From Pseudomonas sp. PB120 (GTDB lineage Bacteria; Pseudomonadota; Gammaproteobacteria; Pseudomonadales; Pseudomonadaceae), in assembly GCF_009761815.1 (NCBI RefSeq), contig NZ_RWIN01000039.1:62001-126000 (forward strand): a stretch of DNA of 64,000 bases, read 5' to 3'. Each line of letters opens with the position of its first letter. Positions within the stretch are counted from its first letter, which is position 1. Below the pieces are notes generated by a model. That model saw only the letters and a program-made list of their open reading frames with translations. It made no database searches and was not told where the DNA came from. Below, in pieces: positions 9,119 through 17,952 of this stretch. The position numbers and the translations under genes are program-made.

Positions 9119-10033
9119 TCAACGTTTCAACAAATCTATAAGTTTTCGAAGTGGAGCGGTTAGTTTCCACGACGTCGAATTTCTTATTGATTGAATCCGC
9201 GTATCTTCTTCGTGCCTGATGCGATTGACTTCGTTCATGGTCACCTCCTTGAGGTGAACAGTTTCGGCTGTCAATTGGCTTATTTGGGACTCCAGGTGGT
9301 AGATCCGTTCTGCGGCCTGCGACAACTGGTAGCGTAATGAGGGTACTTCGCCAAGTTTTGAATACAGACTTCTGATGAAATGGCTCTGATCTTCTGAGCT
9401 GTTGCAAAGAGCTTGCATAGCCTCATTTTGTTTTGGGCCCACAAGTAAAACGCCGAGGCCATGATAATGGTCAAACTGAAAGTTTGGGTACTGTTGAGTT
9501 ATCTCATCCCAGAAGCGCCAAACGCCAAACCCTGCATCCCTTACATTAATATCATGAAAAATAACGACTGCTCGATCCGATAACTTGTGCTTCCAAGTAT
9601 TAAAATCATGACTTACCGCTTCATATGTATGAAACCCATCAATATGAAGCAGGTCAATCGTACCGTCAGAAAATTCATTTGCTGCGTCATCGAACCGTTG
9701 GCGTATTAATCTCGAAAAACCAGCGAAGTGCTGTTCGTTGTAAGAAGAGATATCAAGGAAGACTCTATCGTTATAGAAGCCGGCGTGGTCATCACCTTCC
9801 CACGTGTCTACTGCGTAGCATCGGGTATTTATTTTCCCCTCAACTGCAGACTGGCAAAAGGCAAAATAGGACATCCCCAGATGTGTACCTAGCTCGACGA
9901 AGATGCGAGGCTTTTGCATTTGCATTAGCCATGCTGCAAATGGTACATGCCCTGTCCATGCGCTGAGCACATTATGGTTCGGAGCAATGAGCATTGAGTT
10001 GTTGATTAGCATAGCGTTTTCGGACGGTTTCAT
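9119..10033 (-). CDS. Class I SAM methyltransferase with coiled-coil tail
   Basis: A 304-aa protein. Residues 35-180 form a Methyltransf_24-like domain: RIFVELGTHLGMSYFAFCQ is SAM motif I, CYAVDTWEGDDHAGFY follows, and then GTIDLLHIDGFHTYEAVSHD and VVIFHDIN. Residues about 225-285 are an Ala/Glu/Leu/Gln-rich predicted coiled coil. The protein ends in RNSTSWKLTAPLRKLIDLL, a short tail that recurs at the ends of proteins in O-antigen clusters. It probably methylates a sugar of the exported glycan. In ABC-transporter systems terminal modification can set chain length, and coiled coils can act as rulers, so a capping role is possible. The acceptor is not deducible. Confidence 0.72.
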   Translation of the reverse strand: MKPSENAMLINNSMLIAPNHNVLSAWTGHVPFAAWLMQMQKPRIFVELGTHLGMSYFAFCQSAVEGKINTRCYAVDTWEGDDHAGFYNDRVFLDISSYNEQHFAGFSRLIRQRFDDAANEFSDGTIDLLHIDGFHTYEAVSHDFNTWKHKLSDRAVVIFHDINVRDAGFGVWRFWDEITQQYPNFQFDHYHGLGVLLVGPKQNEAMQALCNSSEDQSHFIRSLYSKLGEVPSLRYQLSQAAERIYHLESQISQLTAETVHLKEVTMNEVNRIRHEEDTRIQSIRNSTSWKLTAPLRKLIDLLKR

Positions 10034-10070
10034 TGGGGGGACCAGTATTTTAGATACGTATTCGTAAAAT

Positions 10071-11393
10071 TCACAGTGCGGAATGGTTGAGTTCGACGGC
10101 TCGCATTGGCAAACCTATAAGCCCCCCAACATCGGATATACCCTGTGCTTTGATGATTAGAGCGTCGTGTATCCACTGCAGTTGGGTGTGCTCCTGCTGG
10201 GTTCCGTCGGCGATTGCTATCGAGACTGTATAATCTCCATCCGGCAAGGCAGGGAATACAAATTCGAAAGTTGCATCCAGTTGTCCGCCAGCTTGGCAGG
10301 CTTTGGCTACAGATTCCGAGGCGACGAAAGTATTAGTGCCGAACAACGTCTGGCCGAGACGATCTCTGATGAAGAAACCTACTATAGGAGATAGCACATC
10401 GATTTCTGCATTCGCGCTAATTTTCAGTATTACAACCGAATGATGTTTGGCTCGGGTTATAATTTTTCCTTCTTCATTCAGAAAAATTGCTTCGGTTACC
10501 TTCGCCCCTCCTGTTCCAAAACCTTGTTCCGTGTTTCTGAATGGCAAGAACCATAGGGTATCACCGTCTGCATCATCGCTATAATCGTACGACTCTTCCT
10601 CAACCTCTTTTAACATTTCGTCAGTCGGCAGTGCTTGGCCACCGCCTTGACCGGATTCTATTATTTCCGCCAGATAGGCGTCGCAAATATTTTTCGCTGG
10701 GCCAGTGGCAACATGTTTGCCGTTTCTAAGCCAAATAGCTCGTGTACATAGCGCCTTCACCGCTGCGGTATCATGGCTTACGAATAGTACGGTCCCGTTA
10801 ACCATGAAATCTCGGAGAAATCTCATGCATTTTTGAGTAAAGAAAGCGTCTCCAACCGCTAGTGCCTCGTCGATAATAAGTATCTCCGCATCGACGTGGG
10901 CGATCACCGCAAAGGCGAGCCTGACAAACATGCCGCTGGAATAGGATTTCACTGGTTGTTCAATGAAATTGCCGATATCTGCAAATGCTGTTATTGCGTC
11001 AAATCGCTCGTCAATCTGGGTCGGAGTAAGTCCGTATAACGAGGCTGCTAAATAAACGTTTTCTCGACCGGAGAATTCGGGGTTAAAGCCTGCGCCTAGT
11101 TCTAATAACGCAGCTATTTTTGCGTGCGTTTGTACCGCCCCAGCAGATGGATTCAACGTCCCACAGATTATTTGCAGTAATGTCGATTTCCCGCTTCCAT
11201 TGCGTCCAACGATGCCAACGGTTTCACCTCTTTTAATTTCAAAGGAAATGTCTCTAAGTGCCCAGAAGTCGGTAGAGTACTTTTTCCTTCCAAAAGAGAG
11301 CATCTGGAGGAGCCGATCACGAGGCTTCTCATAAATTTGATAGCATTTATCAACGTTCTCGAGTTTTATCACTACTTCAGAGCACATCTGCAA
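10071..11393 (-). CDS. wzt: Polysaccharide ABC exporter ATPase, Wzt-type
   Basis: A 440-aa ATP-binding subunit. Walker A is GRNGSGKSTL, the signature is SYSSGMFVRLAFA, Walker B is ILIIDEALAVGD, and the switch histidine is in LFVSHDTAAVKAL. Residues about 265-435 form an extra beta-rich C-terminal domain like the carbohydrate-binding Wzt_C domain. In E. coli O8/O9a and Klebsiella O12 this domain recognises the capped end of the O-antigen. The protein works with the permease encoded just upstream; the frames overlap by 17 bases. The C-terminal domain implies that export depends on the glycan end structure, consistent with the neighbouring methyltransferase. The glycan recognised is unknown. Confidence 0.88.
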   Translation of the reverse strand: MQMCSEVVIKLENVDKCYQIYEKPRDRLLQMLSFGRKKYSTDFWALRDISFEIKRGETVGIVGRNGSGKSTLLQIICGTLNPSAGAVQTHAKIAALLELGAGFNPEFSGRENVYLAASLYGLTPTQIDERFDAITAFADIGNFIEQPVKSYSSGMFVRLAFAVIAHVDAEILIIDEALAVGDAFFTQKCMRFLRDFMVNGTVLFVSHDTAAVKALCTRAIWLRNGKHVATGPAKNICDAYLAEIIESGQGGGQALPTDEMLKEVEEESYDYSDDADGDTLWFLPFRNTEQGFGTGGAKVTEAIFLNEEGKIITRAKHHSVVILKISANAEIDVLSPIVGFFIRDRLGQTLFGTNTFVASESVAKACQAGGQLDATFEFVFPALPDGDYTVSIAIADGTQQEHTQLQWIHDALIIKAQGISDVGGLIGLPMRAVELNHSAL

Positions 11394-12195
11394 AACCTTT
11401 CCTGGTTTTCTGGAACCACATGAAGCCTAGGCAAGCGAAGACTCCGGATATCAGAAGATTGATGAGGAACCAGCCGATATTTGGCACAGTTTCGGATATC
11501 AATATTTCGCGGACTTGTTCAATCACGGAGGTCAGCGGATTAAGATGCATAACGAGCTGAAATTTTTCTGGTAAAGCGCTGACAGGGTAGAAGATGGGGG
11601 AGAGGAACATCAGCATAGTAATGAACACACCGATCACCTGCCCAACGTCTCTTAAATAGACACCCAAGGAAGCTAGAAACCATGAAATGCCGAGAGACAT
11701 TAGTACCAAGGGAAGAATGATAACCGGGAAAAGCAGTAGGGTGAAATGCGGCTCGCCCAGAAATAATAGATAAAATATGAGCCACACTAAGAAGCTAACA
11801 AAGGTGTGAAATAGGGCTGCACCTATGCTGACAAAAGGTAATATCTCCAGCGGAAATATAACTTTTTTAACGTAGTTTCCGTTGGCAATAATGAGGTTTG
11901 GTGCTCGACCAATACACTCTGAAAAAAAGTTGAATACTAGCAAGCCTGCAAATAAAATAAGGGCGAATTCTGCTTTCGAGCCAGTCCCGCCCCCCCATTT
12001 GGTTTTAAATACCACGCTAAATATAAACGTATAAACGATTAGCATCATTACTGGTGTCAGAAAGGACCAAAGTAAACCCAGTGCGGAGCCTCGATATCTA
12101 CCTATAACCTCTCGCTTGATTAGAGCCAATCCTAAGTTGCGATTTCGCCATAGACTGGAAATCATTTCTACGGGTGAGATACTAAACTCTTTCAT
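11377..12195 (-). CDS. wzm: Polysaccharide ABC exporter permease, Wzm-type
   Basis: A 272-aa ABC-2 type membrane protein with six hydrophobic segments. The family region IKREVIGRYRGSALGLLWSFLTPVMM lies near the N-terminus and SPIFYPVSALPE in the second half. With Wzt it moves undecaprenyl-linked polysaccharide across the inner membrane. The frame is open to 12264, but the ATG at 12195 (MKEFSISPVEMISSLW) matches the family start. The preceding 23 residues look like read-through from upstream. The last codons overlap the start of wzt, typical of a coupled pair. Confidence 0.87.
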   Translation of the reverse strand: MKEFSISPVEMISSLWRNRNLGLALIKREVIGRYRGSALGLLWSFLTPVMMLIVYTFIFSVVFKTKWGGGTGSKAEFALILFAGLLVFNFFSECIGRAPNLIIANGNYVKKVIFPLEILPFVSIGAALFHTFVSFLVWLIFYLLFLGEPHFTLLLFPVIILPLVLMSLGISWFLASLGVYLRDVGQVIGVFITMLMFLSPIFYPVSALPEKFQLVMHLNPLTSVIEQVREILISETVPNIGWFLINLLISGVFACLGFMWFQKTRKGFADVL

Positions 12196-12202
12196 TTCTA
12201 AT

Positions 12203-12634
12203 TCAGTTCCACGCTTGTATTGCGTTGAGCATATAGTTTTTTCGGGTACATGCTTTGCGATCAATATCAGAGTGAATCAATTCACGACTCTTTTCGTTTC
12301 GTGAGTTGACCCATTCATGAACTAATGCAAGATGCTCAAGAGCTTTGATCATGGGATTCATCAAATTTGAAGTACAAAGGCTTCCCGAAAAACGTTCTGC
12401 AGGAGTCATACCTACAAAGGTGTGAGCCGTGATTTTCGCCTTGGTTCGGTCAATTTGAGCAGGGCTCGGATGAGATTCGTTCTCATGTGGGTATTTTGAA
12501 CGACTCCTGTCGTAGCTTTTAGGTTCGGCTACTGGCGTGCCATCTGGACGTCGCAGTGGCACTAATCTGCCAATGCCAGGCATTTTCGGTTCGAACGGGA
12601 TAAGGCCAACGGTCCCCAGACGTGCCGTTTTCAT
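12203..12634 (-). CDS. Hypothetical protein, possibly a gene remnant
   Basis: A 143-aa open frame ending seven bases before the wzm start. An ATG at 12634 has GGAG about eleven bases upstream. The N-terminal half is rich in Pro, Arg and Lys (FEPKMPGIGRLVPLRRPDG); the C-terminal half looks helical and charged. I recognise no family. The flanking DNA up to 13.09 kb has no convincing gene, so this may be a broken insertion remnant. It is listed because it is the only long frame here and lies tightly before wzm. Confidence 0.3.
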   Translation of the reverse strand: MKTARLGTVGLIPFEPKMPGIGRLVPLRRPDGTPVAEPKSYDRSRSKYPHENESHPSPAQIDRTKAKITAHTFVGMTPAERFSGSLCTSNLMNPMIKALEHLALVHEWVNSRNEKSRELIHSDIDRKACTRKNYMLNAIQAWN

Positions 12635-13097
12635 TTTTTTGGTAGTCTCCGTCTACGTTTCTTGAGATGCCAGATGCTTATTGTAGGGATTTTGGCGCTG
12701 AAGCCGTTGCTGTGCTGGCCCCGCGATGCAGCACGGATCGCTTAAATATACACAGCGCTTGGGCTGGTTGCCCAGGAGTCGAATGATGCACTTTCGCATC
12801 TCCAGTCCCTACCAGCACACCTTATTTTCGGGATCGCGGAGGATTTTTAGCGGCGGATATTCTGTCGCTAATTGCGCCAGCTTACAAGCCATTGGTGGGA
12901 ATCTGTTGGCGGATGATGGCTAGGTAAAGGCGCATCATGAGCGCTGAAATTTCGCTGATGCTAACTGTTGTAGGATTACTATCTGATGTCACCTGTCCAA
13001 TCAGCGTAGCAAGGTGGCTGGCGTAACGATCATTGTTTGTACCTTTTTTGATCTGACGTCTCATACCCTGCTTACTTTTCTAATTGAGCTTCACTGT
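12635..13097. other. Intergenic stretch with no convincing gene
   Basis: About 460 bases between the hypothetical frame and the GT2 gene. A 60-codon minus-strand frame at 12882-13064 (MRRQIKKGTNNDRYASHLA) has no recognisable relatives and no clear Shine-Dalgarno. The stretch 12690-12800 is more GC-rich than its surroundings. Together with the 143-aa frame it may be decayed mobile DNA, but I see no inverted ends, target duplication or transposase motif. The promoter of the minus-strand polysaccharide operon could lie here; I cannot point to it. Confidence 0.35.
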
Positions 13098-14087
13098 TCA
13101 AATTTTTCCGAAAAGTATTGCGAGGTACAACGCGATATTGCCAGTAAATGTCTGCCTATGAATGCCAAGTCTAAATAGTCGGGATATCCTTTTCATAAAT
13201 TTATCCTTTCTGGCGGTTTTGAAAATATCCAAAATGGTTTTGTTTTCGTTGCTCAGACAATCACGCGTTAGTTCTAGTGCATGAATATTTTTGTCGTTCC
13301 ATTCCAAATGAAGGCCTTCGAAGACCTTGGTTATGTGGCGCGCCTTGTTGAGCCAGTTTCTTTTATCTCCAATAATGTTTTTTGAGTGTTGCCGATAGAG
13401 GACTCTTGCGATGTTGTCGTAAAGAACTTTTCCTCCTGCCCCAGATATAAGTTGATACGCCCACCAGTCATGGGAAACGACGTCCAGGCCATTGCTTGCT
13501 CGATTAAGCAATTCTAAAGATGAGCGATTGAAAACCATTGTGTTTCCGCCGCCTATGCTTTGAACTAACGCATTAAGAAATTGTGGTTCTCGGCTGAATT
13601 TAATTGAATGGCCAATGGATGTTCCTGACTCATTTATGAGTTGAGTGCGACCGCAATAAAGCGCTGGTACTTTGCTCTCGTAGCACTTCAACATACCCAG
13701 TGCGGCTTCGACTTTGTTCTCGATCCATATATCATCCTGGTCGGCCCATGCGTAAAAATCCGCTGTCGATTCTACGCGTCGCGTAATATCTAAGAAGTTT
13801 TTTACATAACCTTTCTTGGGTCCGTATATAACGCGAAGTTGTCCGGGATTCAAGCGCTTAGAAAATTCATCCAATATTTCTATTGTACTGTCTGTTGATC
13901 CATCATCTGATACTATAAGTACCCAGTTTTTATGCGTTTGATTATAAAATGAATCCAGCTGTTGTCTTAGAAATTGCTCTCCGTTATAAGTGCACATCAG
14001 TATTGCTACGCTGGCATGGTTGCAGCTTGGTTCTGCAGAGCAGGATATTTTTGATTTTTTATCTGTAGGCAATCCGATGATTTCCAT
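13098..14087 (-). CDS. GT2 family glycosyltransferase
   Basis: A 329-aa inverting GT-A enzyme. The N-terminal domain shows VAILMCTYNGEQFLRQQLDS, then VSDDGSTDSTIEIL (first Asp pair binding the nucleotide), YAWADQDDIWIENK (the DXD-like metal site) and VSHDWWAYQLIS (likely catalytic base region). The layout resembles rhamnosyl- and galactosyl-transferases of the WcaA/RfbF type. It is probably an early glycan-assembly enzyme. It is separated by about 900 bases from wzm but is on the same strand. Donor unknown. Confidence 0.8.
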   Translation of the reverse strand: MEIIGLPTDKKSKISCSAEPSCNHASVAILMCTYNGEQFLRQQLDSFYNQTHKNWVLIVSDDGSTDSTIEILDEFSKRLNPGQLRVIYGPKKGYVKNFLDITRRVESTADFYAWADQDDIWIENKVEAALGMLKCYESKVPALYCGRTQLINESGTSIGHSIKFSREPQFLNALVQSIGGGNTMVFNRSSLELLNRASNGLDVVSHDWWAYQLISGAGGKVLYDNIARVLYRQHSKNIIGDKRNWLNKARHITKVFEGLHLEWNDKNIHALELTRDCLSNENKTILDIFKTARKDKFMKRISRLFRLGIHRQTFTGNIALYLAILFGKI

Positions 14088-14460
14088 ATTGTTTCATCTA
14101 TGTGTGAATCTAAAGATAGGTCCGACATTCAATATTGCATGTGTTAGAACGCATAAAATATCACAAACTGTTCATGAAACCATTCTGCTGACCTGTATGG
14201 AGGAACCTAGGCAGCCGACAGCCGTATGTCCGGGAGCAACGTGTTCGATCCTAGGTCGTTCGGCCCCAAGCTGGCCCGGGAGTATCGGTTGAGAGAGTTT
14301 GGGCGTGCGGCGCCCTCGGGGGGGAGGTTCGGTGGTACGTGCAGCGAAGCCAGCAGGATTTGTAGCTTGCGACAACTCTGTAGCCGCTATTTTTTCCATT
14401 GCGTACAATAACTGAGCATAAATGAAAGCGTGTGCAAACCTAGTGACGGAGCGGAATTCA
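14088..14460. other. Divergent intergenic region before wbpM
   Basis: About 370 bases between two divergent genes, where base composition changes from AT-rich cluster DNA to GC-rich core. Short frames here cross both neighbours and look like noise. It must hold promoters for both directions. A loose -35/-10-like pair occurs around 14366-14395, but I am not confident in it. No JUMPstart/ops sequence (GGCGGTAG) was seen. Confidence 0.4.
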
Positions 14461-16470
14461 GTGGCTGACGATGTTATGGATAAAATCAGGTCTTCTCTGC
14501 TCGACCTCCCGCGTCGAAAAAAGCGCCTCTTGCAGGTCGCCACTGACGTTATTCTCGTATGGGTTGCGCTCTGGCTAGCGTTTATCGTGCGACTTGGGAT
14601 TGACGATATGTACAATCCCATCAGGGTCCATTTTTGGCTCTTTGTGTGTGCTCCCGTTGTTGCGATCCCTTTGTTCATTCGTTTTGGTATGTATCGCGCC
14701 GTCTTGCGTTATTTCGGTAACGACGCGCTGATCGCGATTATCAAGGCAGTTAGCCTTTCGTCTCTTATTTTGGCTTTAGTGGTTTACTGGTATAGCAACC
14801 ACCAAGCGATCGTCCCGCGCTCCATCATCTTCAACTACTGGTGGCTGAGCCTCGTCATCATCGGTGGCCTGCGCCTGTGCATGCGCCAATATTTCATGGG
14901 CGACTGGTTCAATGGCGGGCAACATTTGCCATTTACAAGCCGTGACGACGGACTGACCAAAGTCGCTATCTACGGCGCCGGTGTCGCGGGTAACCAGCTG
15001 GTAGCCGCGTTGCGGATGGGCCGGGTGATGCGCCCGGTAGCGTTTATGGATGATGATCCAGGTATTGCGGACCGATCGATTGCCGGCCTGCAGGTCTATA
15101 AACCCAAGCACATCCAACAAATGATCGACGAAACCGGCGCCCAGGAAATCCTCCTGGCCCTCCCGTCATCGACCCGCTCCCGCCGCAGGGAAATTCTCAC
15201 GATGCTGGAGCGTTTTCCGCTTCACATCCGCAGCGTTCCGAACTTTACCGACCTGGCCAGCGGCCGGGTGAAGGTCGAAGACATTCAGGAAGTGGACATT
15301 GCCGACTTGCTGGGGCGCGATTCGGTGCCCGCGCAGCCGGACCTGCTTGAGCACTGCATCAAAGGCAAGACCGTGATGGTCACCGGTGCAGGCGGTTCGA
15401 TCGGCTCGGAGCTATGCCGACAGATCTTTGCACTTGGCCCAACCACGCTGTTGCTGTTCGACCACAGTGAATTCAACCTCTACAGCATTTTGTCGGAACT
15501 GGAGCAGCGCGCCAGTCGGAAGTCGACGCCTGTGCGATTGCTGCCGATCCTCGGGTCCGTTCGTCACCAGGGCAAGCTTCTGGATGTCATGAAGACCTGG
15601 GGCGTCGAAACTGTCTACCACGCCGCCGCGTATAAACACGTCCCCATGGTTGAGCACAACATTGCCGAAGGCGTGCTGAACAACGTCATTGGTACGCTCA
15701 ACACCGCTCAGGCAGCGTTGCAGTCGGGTGTTGCCAACTTTGTGCTGATTTCCACCGATAAGGCCGTACGGCCGACCAATGTCATGGGCAGCACCAAGCG
15801 TTTGGCCGAGTTGACCCTTCAGGCCCTCAGTCGTGAAATCGCTCCGGTGTTGTTTGGCGACAAGGGCAATGTCTCCCGGGTCAACAAGACCCGTTTCACC
15901 ATGGTTCGCTTTGGCAATGTGTTGGGGTCCTCTGGTTCAGTGATTCCACTTTTCCACAGCCAGATCAAATCGGGTGGACCGTTGACGGTCACTCACCCGA
16001 AAATCACCCGTTATTTCATGACCATCCCTGAAGCCGCGCAATTGGTGATCCAGGCCGGTTCCATGGGGCAGGGCGGTGATGTGTTTGTGCTGGACATGGG
16101 CGAACCGGTAAAAATTGTCGAGCTGGCCGAGAAGATGATTCACCTGTCCGGATTGAGCGTTCGCTCGGACAAGAATCTGCAAGGCGACATTTCTATCGAA
16201 TTTACCGGTTTGCGTCCCGGCGAAAAGCTTTACGAAGAGTTGCTGATTGGCGATAACGTGTCGGCGACCCCGCACCCGATGATCATGAGCGCCAACGAGG
16301 ATCACCTGCCTTGGGATGTGCTCAAGGTCCGTCTGACGGAGTTGCTGAAGGCCGTCGACGAGGATGATTACGCTCGCGTTCGGCAGATCCTGCGCGAAAC
16401 CGTCAGCGGATATACCCCCGACGGCGATATCGTCGACTGGATCTACCAGCAGCGCCGCCTCGAACCCTGA
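14461..16470 (+). CDS. wbpM: WbpM/FlaA1-type nucleotide-sugar 4,6-dehydratase, membrane-anchored
   Basis: About 669 aa. Four hydrophobic segments in residues 25-135 anchor it to the inner membrane. A first Rossmann-like region has AIYGAGVAGNQLVAAL. The C-terminal catalytic SDR domain has VTGAGGSIGSELCRQI and STDKAVRPTNVMGSTKRL. P. aeruginosa WbpM converts UDP-GlcNAc to a 4-keto-6-deoxy intermediate needed for O-antigen made from QuiNAc, FucNAc and related sugars. The frame is open from 14422. I prefer GTG 14461, with GGAG nine bases upstream; ATG 14476 gives the usual family start MDKIRSSLLDLPRR. It usually closes Pseudomonas O-antigen loci, as here, but is transcribed against the cluster. 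Confidence 0.9.
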   Translation: MADDVMDKIRSSLLDLPRRKKRLLQVATDVILVWVALWLAFIVRLGIDDMYNPIRVHFWLFVCAPVVAIPLFIRFGMYRAVLRYFGNDALIAIIKAVSLSSLILALVVYWYSNHQAIVPRSIIFNYWWLSLVIIGGLRLCMRQYFMGDWFNGGQHLPFTSRDDGLTKVAIYGAGVAGNQLVAALRMGRVMRPVAFMDDDPGIADRSIAGLQVYKPKHIQQMIDETGAQEILLALPSSTRSRRREILTMLERFPLHIRSVPNFTDLASGRVKVEDIQEVDIADLLGRDSVPAQPDLLEHCIKGKTVMVTGAGGSIGSELCRQIFALGPTTLLLFDHSEFNLYSILSELEQRASRKSTPVRLLPILGSVRHQGKLLDVMKTWGVETVYHAAAYKHVPMVEHNIAEGVLNNVIGTLNTAQAALQSGVANFVLISTDKAVRPTNVMGSTKRLAELTLQALSREIAPVLFGDKGNVSRVNKTRFTMVRFGNVLGSSGSVIPLFHSQIKSGGPLTVTHPKITRYFMTIPEAAQLVIQAGSMGQGGDVFVLDMGEPVKIVELAEKMIHLSGLSVRSDKNLQGDISIEFTGLRPGEKLYEELLIGDNVSATPHPMIMSANEDHLPWDVLKVRLTELLKAVDEDDYARVRQILRETVSGYTPDGDIVDWIYQQRRLEP

Positions 16471-16530
16471 TTGTTTCACATCCGGTAACGGACACATTTT
16501 TGACAGGCTCCAGACATCGCCTAAGTTTGG

Positions 16531-16557
16531 AAGGCAGCTTCGGAAAAGCTGCTTTCT
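16531..16557 (+). terminator. Terminator-like hairpin after wbpM
   Basis: GCAGCTT and AAGCTGC pair around a five-base loop (CGGAA) and are followed by TTTCTC. The hairpin lies 60 bases after the wbpM stop and just before the comEA Shine-Dalgarno sequence. The short T-run suggests partial termination. Confidence 0.5.
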
Positions 16558-16582
16558 CAATCGATTTCATGGAGCTTCATTT

Positions 16583-16918
16583 ATGCGTACTGGCTTTTTC
16601 AACTCTCTGGTTTTTGCCCTGCTCACCAGCGTATCAATAGGTGCTGTTGCTGCGCCGACGGTCAAGCCTGAGGCGGGCAATCCCCCCATCGTCCTGGAAA
16701 CATCCGCCAAGGCACAACCCGGCAAGGTCGACCTGAACGGGGCCGATGCGCCGACCCTGCAGCGCGAGTTGTCGGGTGTGGGTGAGGCCAAGGCGAAGGC
16801 GATTGTTGCGTATCGTGACAGTAATGGGCCGTTTGCGTCGGTGGACGAATTGCTGGAAGTGAAAGGGATCGGCAAAGCGATTCTGGATAAAAATCGCGAG
16901 ATAATCGAGGTGAACTAA
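16583..16918 (+). CDS. ComEA-family helix-hairpin-helix protein
   Basis: A 111-aa secreted protein. Residues 1-23 are a signal peptide (MRTGFFNSLVFALLTSVSIG, ending AVAA). The C-terminal half is a ComEA helix-hairpin-helix pair: KVDLNGADAPTLQRELSGVG, EAKAKAIVAYRDSNGPF and ELLEVKGIGKAILDKNRE. This domain binds double-stranded DNA non-specifically; ComEA acts in periplasmic DNA uptake. I chose the ATG at 16583 because GGAG lies eight bases upstream and a signal peptide follows. Genes of this type commonly sit after wbpM in Pseudomonas, so it belongs to the core edge and not to the polysaccharide pathway. Confidence 0.88.
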   Translation: MRTGFFNSLVFALLTSVSIGAVAAPTVKPEAGNPPIVLETSAKAQPGKVDLNGADAPTLQRELSGVGEAKAKAIVAYRDSNGPFASVDELLEVKGIGKAILDKNREIIEVN

Positions 16919-16936
16919 GCTGTAGGTTCAGCGCCA

Positions 16937-16962
16937 GGGGCCGGTCATTGACCGGCCTTTCT
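16937..16962 (+). terminator. Rho-independent terminator after comEA-like gene
   Basis: A nine-base perfect stem, GGCCGGTCA / TGACCGGCC, with a one-base centre in the strict palindrome (so a small loop forms) is followed by TTTCT. It lies about 20 bases after the comEA-like stop. Confidence 0.7.
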
Positions 16963-17125
16963 GCATTCTGGCGATTGCTGTGAAGTTGCGCCTTCTGTCG
17001 GCGGAAGAAAAATTACGGCTATCATATAGCGTCCAGATTATGCCTATAATAATTTCAGTTTCCGCCGAAGCGTTCTGAAGTCCCAGGCGCTTGTTCTCTC
17101 CCAAGTCTCTCTCAGGAGCACAGTC

Positions 17126-17920
17126 ATGACTTCCACCCAGTCCCAAGGTACGGCCCTCGTCACCGGTGCCTCTTCCGGTATCGGCGCGGTTTACGCTGAG
17201 CGGTTGGCGGCGCGTGGTTTTGATTTGTTGTTGGTCGCTCGCGACGAACAGCGGTTGCAAGCGGCGGCGAGCACGTTGCGCGCCGAGCACGGGGTTCAGG
17301 TCGAGGTGATCAAGGCCGACCTCACGCAGAAGGACGATGTGCTAAAGCTGGAGCAGCGTCTGCGCAGTGATTCGAGTATCAGCCTGTTGCTGAACAATGC
17401 CGGGGTGGCCGCTGATGGTTTGCTGGCCAATTCCGACATGGATCAACTGGAGCGCATGATTCAGTTGAATGTAACGACAGTGACGCGATTGGCATCGGCA
17501 GCGGCGGCCAGTTTCGCCAGGGCCGGTCGCGGTACGATCATCAACATCGCTTCGGTGGTGGCACTGTTTCCGGAACGTTTCAACGCCACCTACAGCGCAA
17601 GCAAGGCGTATGTGCTAAGTCTTACCCAGTCGTTGAATGCCGAACTGGATGGCACGGGGGTCAAGGTCCAGGCGGTGTTGCCAGGCGTAACACGCACTGA
17701 AATCTGGGAACGCTCCGGTATCGATGCTTCCCAGATTCCGGCCGACATGGTCATGGAAGCGGGGGAGATGGTCGACGCGGCGTTGTCGGGTCTGGACCAG
17801 GGTGAGTTGGTCACCATTCCTTCGTTGCCGAATGCGGCCGATTGGGATGCCTTTGTTGCGGCGCGTCATGTGATGGCGCCGAATCTGTCTAAAAGTACAG
17901 CCGCCGCGCGATACAAGTGA
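17126..17920 (+). CDS. SDR family NAD(P)-dependent oxidoreductase
   Basis: A 264-aa short-chain dehydrogenase: TGASSGIGAVYAERLAARG cofactor site, NNAGVAADG, INIASVVALFPERFNATYSASKAY with catalytic Ser-Tyr-Lys, and a C-terminal VLPGVTRTEIW. The Shine-Dalgarno AGGAG lies about nine bases before the ATG. A ketoacyl synthase gene starts 33 bases downstream on the same strand, so a role in fatty-acyl or polyketide-type chemistry is possible. The closest general class is YdfG/DltE-like SDRs with broad substrates, so no specific substrate is assigned. Confidence 0.82.
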   Translation: MTSTQSQGTALVTGASSGIGAVYAERLAARGFDLLLVARDEQRLQAAASTLRAEHGVQVEVIKADLTQKDDVLKLEQRLRSDSSISLLLNNAGVAADGLLANSDMDQLERMIQLNVTTVTRLASAAAASFARAGRGTIINIASVVALFPERFNATYSASKAYVLSLTQSLNAELDGTGVKVQAVLPGVTRTEIWERSGIDASQIPADMVMEAGEMVDAALSGLDQGELVTIPSLPNAADWDAFVAARHVMAPNLSKSTAAARYK

Positions 17921-17952
17921 GGCGCCATGAATCGACCCGAGGTGTTTGCGGT

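Noticed and set aside
9087..9407. 106-aa minus-strand frame over the methyltransferase end
   Set aside because: It is a shifted frame of the methyltransferase coiled-coil region.
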